Part shown: one piece after another, positions 58,295 to 64,000 of the stretch
Numbering within the stretch: position 1 is the stretch's first letter
How the letters are laid out: each line of letters begins with the position of its first letter
Assembly: GCF_900116905.1 (NCBI RefSeq)
Contig: NZ_FPCG01000004.1
Coordinates: 1-64,000, forward strand
Length of the DNA stretch: 64,000 nt
Source: Micrococcus terreus
GTDB lineage: Bacteria; Actinomycetota; Actinomycetes; Actinomycetales; Micrococcaceae
Direction of reading: 5' to 3'
Program-made: the position numbers and the translations under genes
Notes under the pieces: generated by a model
Databases searched by the model: none
Seen by the model: only the letters and a program-made list of their open reading frames with translations
What the model was told of the DNA's origin: nothing

Positions 58295-59837
58295 GGGAGG
58301 CACCCGGACCGTCCTGCACCCAGTCCATGGACTTGGCCACGGCACGGTCCCAGTGCTCGAGCAGGTCATCCCGCCGGGCGGCGTCCATGCCCGGCTCCCA
58401 GCGACGGTCCTCCTGCCAGAGTCCGGCCAGCTCATCCAGTCCGGACCACAGACCGGCGGACAGGCCGGCGGCGTGGGCTGCCCCTGCGGCCGTGGTCTCG
58501 GTCTGGAGGGGACGGACCACGGGAACACCGAGGATGTCGGCCTGGAACTGCATCAGGTCATCGTTCACCGTCATCCCGCCGTCCACGCGCAGCTCCTCGG
58601 GACGCTGCCCGGTGTCGGCCACCACGGCCTCGAGCACGTCCCTGGTCTGATAGGCCGTGGCCTCCACCGCCGCCCGGGCCAGGTGGCCTGCGGTGGCGTA
58701 GCCGGTGAGCCCGGCGATCAGCCCACGGGCGTCCGGTCGCCAGTGCGGGGCGTACAGACCGGAGAAGGCGGGCACGAAGTAGACCCCACCGTTGTCCTCC
58801 ACGGACCCGGCCAGAGCCTCGACCTCCTCCGAGGTGCGGATCAGCCCCAGGTTGTCCCGCAGCCACTGCACCAGAGACCCGGCCACCGCTACGGAGCCCT
58901 CCAGCGCATAGTGGGCCGGCTGGTCCTCCACCTGATACGCGACCGTGGTGACCAGACCGTGGGAGGAGGTCTCCGTCGTCGTGCCGGTGTTCTGCAGCAG
59001 GAAGCACCCGGTGCCGTACGTGTTCTTCACGTCCCCGGGGCTGAACGCGGCCTGACCGAAGGTGGCCGCCTGCTGGTCGCCCAGGATGCCGCAGACGGGG
59101 ATGCCGGCCAGGGACATCGGGCCGCTGATGGTGCCCAGCTCACCCACAGAGGGGTGGATGCGGGGCAGCATGGCGGCGGCCAGCTCCGGGTCGATCCCGA
59201 ACACGGCGGCGAGGTCGCTGTCCCAGTCCAACGTGGTCAGGTCCATCAGCAGTGTGCGTGAGGCGTTGGTGACGTCGGTGGCGTGGACTCCTCCGTCCGG
59301 TCCACCGGTGAGGTTCCAGAGCAGCCAGGTGTCCATGGTCCCGGCGCGCAGTCTCCCGTTGGCGGCCAGCTCGGCGGCCTCCGGCACGTGCTCCAGGGTC
59401 CAGGCGATCTTGCCCGCGGCGAAATACGAGGCCAGCGGCAGGCCGGTCTTCTCCCGGACGGCGTCCTCGTGCCCGTCCGCTCGCAGGCGGTTCATCATGG
59501 AGTCCGTGCGGGTGTCCTGCCAGACGATCGCACGGTGCACGGGACGGCCGGTGTCCGCGTCCCACAGCACGGTGGTCTCGCGCTGGTTGGTGATCCCCAC
59601 CGCGGCCACATCAGCCGGGCGCAGGCGGGCGCGCGTCAGAGCCAGGCCGGTCAGCTCACGGGTGTTCTCCCAGATCTCGGCGGGATCATGCTCCACCCAG
59701 CCTGGCCGAGGGAAGTGCTGACGGTGTTCGCGCTGGGCGGTGGCCACGACCTGGCCGTCCTGCCCCATCACCACGGCGCGGGTGGAGGTGGTGCCCTGGT
59801 CGATGCTGATCACGAAGGAACCGGTGCTGGCGCTCAT
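58287..59837 (-). CDS. glpK: Glycerol kinase
   Basis: The 516-residue FGGY kinase makes glycerol 3-phosphate. N-terminal [16 protein letters not shown] binds phosphate; family segments are [63 protein letters not shown] (as [14 protein letters not shown]) and [25 protein letters not shown] 59837 has TAGGCT six bases before and no ribosome site. No glpF or glpD lies next to it. Confidence 0.96.
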   Translation of the reverse strand: MSASTGSFVISIDQGTTSTRAVVMGQDGQVVATAQREHRQHFPRPGWVEHDPAEIWENTRELTGLALTRARLRPADVAAVGITNQRETTVLWDADTGRPVHRAIVWQDTRTDSMMNRLRADGHEDAVREKTGLPLASYFAAGKIAWTLEHVPEAAELAANGRLRAGTMDTWLLWNLTGGPDGGVHATDVTNASRTLLMDLTTLDWDSDLAAVFGIDPELAAAMLPRIHPSVGELGTISGPMSLAGIPVCGILGDQQAATFGQAAFSPGDVKNTYGTGCFLLQNTGTTTETSSHGLVTTVAYQVEDQPAHYALEGSVAVAGSLVQWLRDNLGLIRTSEEVEALAGSVEDNGGVYFVPAFSGLYAPHWRPDARGLIAGLTGYATAGHLARAAVEATAYQTRDVLEAVVADTGQRPEELRVDGGMTVNDDLMQFQADILGVPVVRPLQTETTAAGAAHAAGLSAGLWSGLDELAGLWQEDRRWEPGMDAARRDDLLEHWDRAVAKSMDWVQDGPGASRG

Positions 59838-59843
59838 GGAGTG

Positions 59844-59849
59844 AGCCTA
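59844..59849 (-). promoter_or_regulatory. -10 box (TAGGCT) of leaderless glpK
   Basis: TAGGCT, then CACTCC, then ATG 59837. Confidence 0.5.
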
Positions 59850-59975
59850 CCGAGACGCACACCACACCCACCTCCCGAACACGATCACGCCAACAGGGTT
59901 CTGCCGCGGCGTGTCTCGCCATGATCTGCGCACGTGATTCGGATGAGGCGGGTCCCTGGGTCGGGACGGCCTGGA

Positions 59976-59981
59976 TAGGCT
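59976..59981 (+). promoter_or_regulatory. -10 box (TAGGCT) of leaderless hydrolase gene
   Basis: TAGGCT, then GGGCCG, then GTG 59988; the same hexamer as for glpK, on the other strand. Confidence 0.5.
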
Positions 59982-59987
59982 GGGCCG

Positions 59988-61037
59988 GTGCGCACCCCAT
60001 CCCGTCCCGCCGCTCCCCTGCCGATCCGGCTGCGCGACCGCATCCTGGTCCCCCACGCTCCTCGCGACACCTCCCTGATCACAGGGCACCCGGCACGCAC
60101 GCCCGAGCGGCTGATGGTGCAGGTCCCGGACCCGGTCTCCGGAGAGCCCACTCCCCTGGCCGTCTGGCACTACACCCCGGAGTCGACTGCCGACCACCTC
60201 GCACCGTCGGCGCCGCTGGTGATGGTCCACGGCTTCCGCGGGGACCACCACGGCCTGGCGCTGATCGCCGACTGCCTGCCCGATCTCGAGCTCTACCTGC
60301 CCGAGCTCCCCGGCTTCGGCCACTCCCCTGCCTTCCCCCAGGCCGAGCATTCCGTGGAGAACTATGCGGCCGTCGTCGGGAAGGCCATGACTCAGCTGGG
60401 CGTGATTCCCGACGACGGCACGCACCGCCACGGGGCATCTCGCCCCACGCTGGTGGGGCATTCCTTCGGCTCGGTGGTGGCCTCGCACCTGGCCGCCCAG
60501 TCGCCGAGCCGGTGGGAGGGCCTGGCCCTGCTCAACCCGATCTGCGAACCGGCACTGCGCGCAGATGGCTCAGTCTTCGAACGGGTCCTGGCGCGGGTGG
60601 CCCAGGGCTACTACGAGGTCTCGGCCGCGGTGCCCGAACGGCTGGGCATGGCGCTGCTCGGCTCGCCGGTGGTCGTGTGGATCACCGGGACGGTGATGAC
60701 CAAGACCCAGGACCGGCGCACACTGGCCTACCTGCATGATCAGCACCACCAGTACTTCTCCGCGTTCGACACCCGCCAGGTGCTGGTGGAGTCCTACCGT
60801 GCCTCCACGTCGGGGACGGTCCTGGACGTGGCCGATCAGCTGGAATTGCCGGTGCTGCTGGTGGCCGGAGCGCAGGACGAGCTGGGCTCCGTGGCCGGAC
60901 AGGAGCACCTGGCCGAGCGGGTCGGTGAGGTCTCGCCGTCGGTACGGCTCGAGATGCTGAACGGCGTGGGTCACCTGGTGCACTACGAACGCGCGCCGCA
61001 GACCGCCCGGCTGCTGCAGGAGTTCGTGACCCGCTGA
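59988..61037 (+). CDS. Alpha/beta-fold hydrolase
   Basis: The 349-residue protein has VMVHGFRGDHHGL (oxyanion), YLPELPGFGHSPAFP, LVGHSFGSVVASHLA (nucleophile Ser), a lid region and GVGHLVHYERAPQTARLLQEF (catalytic His); the acid is likely in VLLVAGAQDELGSV. It is distinct from the hydrolase at 30594. Substrate unknown. Leaderless-type start, divergent from glpK. Confidence 0.87.
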   Translation: MRTPSRPAAPLPIRLRDRILVPHAPRDTSLITGHPARTPERLMVQVPDPVSGEPTPLAVWHYTPESTADHLAPSAPLVMVHGFRGDHHGLALIADCLPDLELYLPELPGFGHSPAFPQAEHSVENYAAVVGKAMTQLGVIPDDGTHRHGASRPTLVGHSFGSVVASHLAAQSPSRWEGLALLNPICEPALRADGSVFERVLARVAQGYYEVSAAVPERLGMALLGSPVVVWITGTVMTKTQDRRTLAYLHDQHHQYFSAFDTRQVLVESYRASTSGTVLDVADQLELPVLLVAGAQDELGSVAGQEHLAERVGEVSPSVRLEMLNGVGHLVHYERAPQTARLLQEFVTR

Positions 61038-61065
61038 CCCAGTGGATGAACAGCTGACTGGCGGT

Positions 61066-61293
61066 TCAGTCGCAGTCGTTGTGCAGGACGGGGATCTCCG
61101 CCGTGCCCACCGGGACGCCCTCCTCCAGCATCTCCACCGTGACGGTGTCTGCCGAGGTGTCCTCCGTGCAGGCCTGCGCTGCCGTGCCGGAGGTCAACTG
61201 GGCAGGCTCCTGTGCGCAGCCGGACAGCAGTGCCAGTCCCAATCCCGCAGCCATGGTGACGCCGGTGATCTGACGGATGCTCTGGGTGGTCAT
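61066..61293 (-). CDS. Small putative lipoprotein
   Basis: This 75-residue protein has a signal sequence with lipobox LALLSGC (Cys at about 26), leaving about 50 exported residues with two further cysteines, one near the lipobox (QACTED) and one as the penultimate residue (LHNDCD), which could form a disulfide. No family is recognised. GGGGGAG lies close before the ATG. It converges on the hydrolase gene. Confidence 0.75.
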   Translation of the reverse strand: MTTQSIRQITGVTMAAGLGLALLSGCAQEPAQLTSGTAAQACTEDTSADTVTVEMLEEGVPVGTAEIPVLHNDCD

Positions 61294-61364
61294 GGTCTCC
61301 CCCTGTGTGGTCCCTGTGGCCTCTGGGCCGCCGGATGGCCCGTCACCGATCCGGTCCGCAGAGG

Positions 61365-63566
61365 CTACGGCAGATCCGCCGGATCCACACGGACGCGCAC
61401 CGGCTCATGCTCCCGCCGCGCACTGGCGGCCGACCGGGCCGCGCGCAACGCGCCCACCACCTGCTCGGCCCGCGCATAGGGGAAGAACAGCAGGGCACGG
61501 TGAGGGACGTCGTCGTAGGCCTCCGCCGTGCCGAGCACGCGCGGATCCTCCACCGGCACCGGTCCGATCCACGGCAGGGCATGCGCCCCTGCAGGCGCGC
61601 CCGGGCGCTGGGGCTGCACGGCCAGTGCCTCGTCCACCAGCGTCAGGAAGGCCTCCACGGCGCCGGCCGGCCCCGTGACCTCTGCCATCCGGGCGCCCGG
61701 CGGCAGGTGCAGCTGCCGCCGCTCCTCCAGCTGGCGGGAGGCGAAGCCTGCAGGATCCATCCGCACCAGGGCACCGACGACCTCCTGCTGCGAGGCCGTC
61801 ACCACCACGGCTCCCCCGTCCTGCCGGGACCGTACCAGCGATGCCGCCGCGAACCAGTGGGCCAGCACCTGTTCCGGCACCCGCAGACCTTCACGCTGCA
61901 GCTGCGCGTCTCCATCCAGCAGCAGCGCCGCCGCATAGCCGCCTTCGGCCACCGGTTCCGCGCCCGTGGTCGCCACCACCAGCGCGGGACGATCTGTCAC
62001 GGTGGACAGGATGTGGTCGCCCGAGGAGGACAGCACCGGAGTGTGGGGGAAGGCCCGGCCCAGCTCCTCCGCCGTCCGGTCCACGCCACGTGAACCAGCA
62101 CGCAGCCGCTGCCCCCCGCACTCGGGACAGGCGAACCGACGCTCACGGCGTCCGCACCACCTGCAGGCCAGCTCACTGCGCGCGGCGGCATGACGGTCCG
62201 GGTAACCCAGCGGCCCGGCACAGGCCTGACACCGCGCCGGAGTGCCGCAGTCCTGGCACAGCACCGCCGGGATGAACCCGCTGCGGGCCACCTGCACCAG
62301 CACCGGACCGGGTTCCCCGTGACGCCCTTCCAGCGCCTCCCGGGCCGCACGCCAGGCCGCCTGAGGCAGACGTGCCCGCTGCAGGAACGGATCACGCTCG
62401 GACTCCCAGGAGTCCGCGGTGGAGACCACGCGCGGCGTCGCAGCGTGCAGGCCCGGACGGTCCACCGCCAGCTCCTGCAGCCAGCCGGACTCCACGAGCC
62501 GCTGGATCTCCGGAGTTCGAGCAGTGGAGGCGAACATCAGCGCGGCGCCGTCCAGCTCGGACCGCAGCAGGGCGACCTCCCGCGTGTGGGCATAGGGAGC
62601 TCGGGGTTCGGCCAGCAGCGAGTCTCCGTCGTTCCAGACCAGGATCAGCCCCAGGTCCTGCACCGGGGCCCAGATCGCCGACCGTGTCCCCACGGCGATC
62701 CGTCGTGAGCCGTGCAGCAGCTGCAGGAACGACCGGTAGCGCGGCGTCGGGCCGTCTTCAGCCGTGAGCCGGGCGTAGCCCTCTGGCCCCACCCGTTCGT
62801 CCAGCGCGCGGCACAGCCGGTCCAGATCCCGCTGATCAGGGACCACGACGACGGCCCCTCGCCCTGCGCTGACGGCGAGGGCTGCCGAGTCGGCCAGGAT
62901 GACGGCGGCGTCCCAGGCGCCGTGCGCGCTGGGCAGGACCACGGCAGAACGAGGGTGTCCACCCTCAGCGACCGCCGTCCAGAAGGCCTCTGCCCCGGAC
63001 AGTTCAGACCAGACCTGAGCCCGCTGGGATGCAGGCTCCGATGAGGTCTCCTCAGCCTCAGCACCCGAGGGTGTATCCGTGACCCCGGACTGGCCGGTCG
63101 CTTCCGGAACCACCTGTGCCACGCGCAGCTCCTTCTCGACCTTGGCCACCCGCGGGGGCAGGGCCAGGCGCAGGACGTCCGCGGTGGTCCCGGCATAGCG
63201 TCGCGCCGCTGCCCGGGCCAGGGCCAGCACCTCAGGAGCGAGCACCTGCTCGGCGGAGACCACCCGGCGCAGAGGCTGCAGCTTCGTCCCCGTGGACGGC
63301 TCTGCTGTGCGACGGATCAGCCACCCGGTCACGTCGCGGTGCCCGAACCGGACTTTGACCCGCACGCCCGGCTGAGCCTCGGCGTCCATCTCCCGGGGCA
63401 CCAGGTAGTCGAACTCCCGGTCCAGGTGGGGCACCGGGCTGTCGAGCAGCACCTGGGCCACGGGATCGTCAGGCCATCCCCCCGCGACCTCCGGCAGGCC
63501 TCGGGGCCCTTCCTCCGGATCGGGCAGGATGAACAGCGCGTCGTCCGGCGGCGGCGCGGCGGTCAC
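61365..63566 (-). CDS. priA: Primosomal protein N' (PriA), helicase-motif-poor actinobacterial form
   Basis: The 733-residue protein has the PriA 3'BD domain ([22 protein letters not shown]), [14 protein letters not shown], and the zinc cluster [13 protein letters not shown] ... [16 protein letters not shown] with eight Cys. The helicase core is degenerate: there is no Walker A GxxGxGKT, and the DEEH box is replaced by [20 protein letters not shown]. Actinobacterial PriA proteins are known to lack helicase motifs, so it probably acts as a structural restart factor. GTG 63566 overlaps the metK stop (GTGA). Confidence 0.93.
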   Translation of the reverse strand: MTAAPPPDDALFILPDPEEGPRGLPEVAGGWPDDPVAQVLLDSPVPHLDREFDYLVPREMDAEAQPGVRVKVRFGHRDVTGWLIRRTAEPSTGTKLQPLRRVVSAEQVLAPEVLALARAAARRYAGTTADVLRLALPPRVAKVEKELRVAQVVPEATGQSGVTDTPSGAEAEETSSEPASQRAQVWSELSGAEAFWTAVAEGGHPRSAVVLPSAHGAWDAAVILADSAALAVSAGRGAVVVVPDQRDLDRLCRALDERVGPEGYARLTAEDGPTPRYRSFLQLLHGSRRIAVGTRSAIWAPVQDLGLILVWNDGDSLLAEPRAPYAHTREVALLRSELDGAALMFASTARTPEIQRLVESGWLQELAVDRPGLHAATPRVVSTADSWESERDPFLQRARLPQAAWRAAREALEGRHGEPGPVLVQVARSGFIPAVLCQDCGTPARCQACAGPLGYPDRHAAARSELACRWCGRRERRFACPECGGQRLRAGSRGVDRTAEELGRAFPHTPVLSSSGDHILSTVTDRPALVVATTGAEPVAEGGYAAALLLDGDAQLQREGLRVPEQVLAHWFAAASLVRSRQDGGAVVVTASQQEVVGALVRMDPAGFASRQLEERRQLHLPPGARMAEVTGPAGAVEAFLTLVDEALAVQPQRPGAPAGAHALPWIGPVPVEDPRVLGTAEAYDDVPHRALLFFPYARAEQVVGALRAARSAASARREHEPVRVRVDPADLP

Positions 63567-64000
63567 CAGCCGACGGCGTCGCGCAGAGCGTCCACGCGGT
63601 CGAGCCGCTCCCAGGTGAAGTCCGGATCGGTGCGGCCGAAGTGGCCGTGGGCCGCGGTCCGGGCGTAGATGGGACGCTTGAGGTCCAGCTGGTCGATGAT
63701 CGCCAGCGGGCGGAGGTCGAAGACCTGGTTGACCGCTTCGATGATCTGCTCTTCCGGGACCTTGGCCGTGCCGAAGGTGTCCACATAGAGGCCGACCGGA
63801 CGGGCCTTGCCGATCGCGTAGGCCACCTGGAACTCGGCGCGCTCGGCCAGGCCGCTGGCCACCACGTTCTTGGCCACCCACCGCATGGCGTAGGCCGCCG
63901 AACGGTCCACCTTGGAGGGGTCCTTGCCGGAGAAGGCGCCGCCGCCGTGGCGGGCCATGCCGCCGTAGGTGTCCACGATGATCTTGCGTCCGGTCAGTCC
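63563..64000 (-). CDS. metK: S-adenosylmethionine synthetase, C-terminal part (runs off right edge)
   Basis: The frame is open from the right edge and covers the last about 145 residues: [60 protein letters not shown] and [18 protein letters not shown], all standard MetK segments including the metal- and ATP-contacting [16 protein letters not shown]. The N-terminal two thirds lie outside the window. The stop overlaps priA, a pairing conserved in actinobacteria. Confidence 0.96.
   Translation of the reverse strand, partial: GLTGRKIIVDTYGGMARHGGGAFSGKDPSKVDRSAAYAMRWVAKNVVASGLAERAEFQVAYAIGKARPVGLYVDTFGTAKVPEEQIIEAVNQVFDLRPLAIIDQLDLKRPIYARTAAHGHFGRTDPDFTWERLDRVDALRDAVGW

Overview
The window is GC-rich DNA of an actinobacterium, most likely a member of the Micrococcaceae (Micrococcus/Kocuria/Nesterenkonia/Arthrobacter relatives). 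The evidence is the gene content and order: ctaE-qcrCAB facing ctaCDF-erpA, DUF3043, DUF3097, a long-form leuA, a PriA without helicase motifs, hrcA-dnaJ-rsmE-phoH-ybeY-CNNM-era, hemW-lepA-rpsT-holA-comEC-comEA, and metK-priA. Many genes start with GTG. Genus cannot be settled by reading alone.

Layout. 1-2.3 kb is a damaged accessory stretch: an IS3-family element cuts a metal-efflux (CDF) gene behind its ArsR repressor, then come a small membrane protein and a decayed treY fragment. 2.86-5.3 kb is an OmpR-type two-component system. 5.3-6.9 kb is an IS110-family element with a folded non-coding leader that is a candidate bridge RNA. 7.1-8.3 kb holds a DUF2975/XRE pair and a small membrane protein. 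8.5-13.7 kb carries an amidohydrolase, a tightly overlapping run capA-like/nagA-like/aroD/DUF3054, and a stand-alone Lrp ligand-binding protein.

13.8-26.5 kb is the respiratory region: trpD diverges from ctaE-qcrC-qcrA-qcrB (bc1 complex and oxidase subunit III), and ctaC-ctaD-ctaF converge on it from the other side. The gap between the two operons is filled by an IS21 nest: an intact istA-istB element with 22-bp spaced terminal repeats inserted beside an older istA remnant.

26.7-64 kb is core chromosome: Fe-S assembly (erpA), M20 peptidase, pyrD, and a long minus-strand housekeeping block (hrcA to uppS) covering heat shock, ribosome maturation, cell-wall lipid carrier, recombination and leucine synthesis. 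It continues with hemW, lepA, a PemK-like protein, rpsT, holA, comEC/comEA, degV, leuS, a DapA-like lyase, glpK, priA and the C-terminal part of metK at the right edge.

Two regulatory themes stand out. At least a dozen genes have a TANNNT box 6-8 nt upstream of the start codon and mostly no Shine-Dalgarno, the arrangement of leaderless mRNAs. leuA is preceded by a short ORF with the same arrangement and a Leu-Trp-Leu-Leu run, a candidate attenuation leader peptide. hrcA carries an imperfect CIRCE operator.
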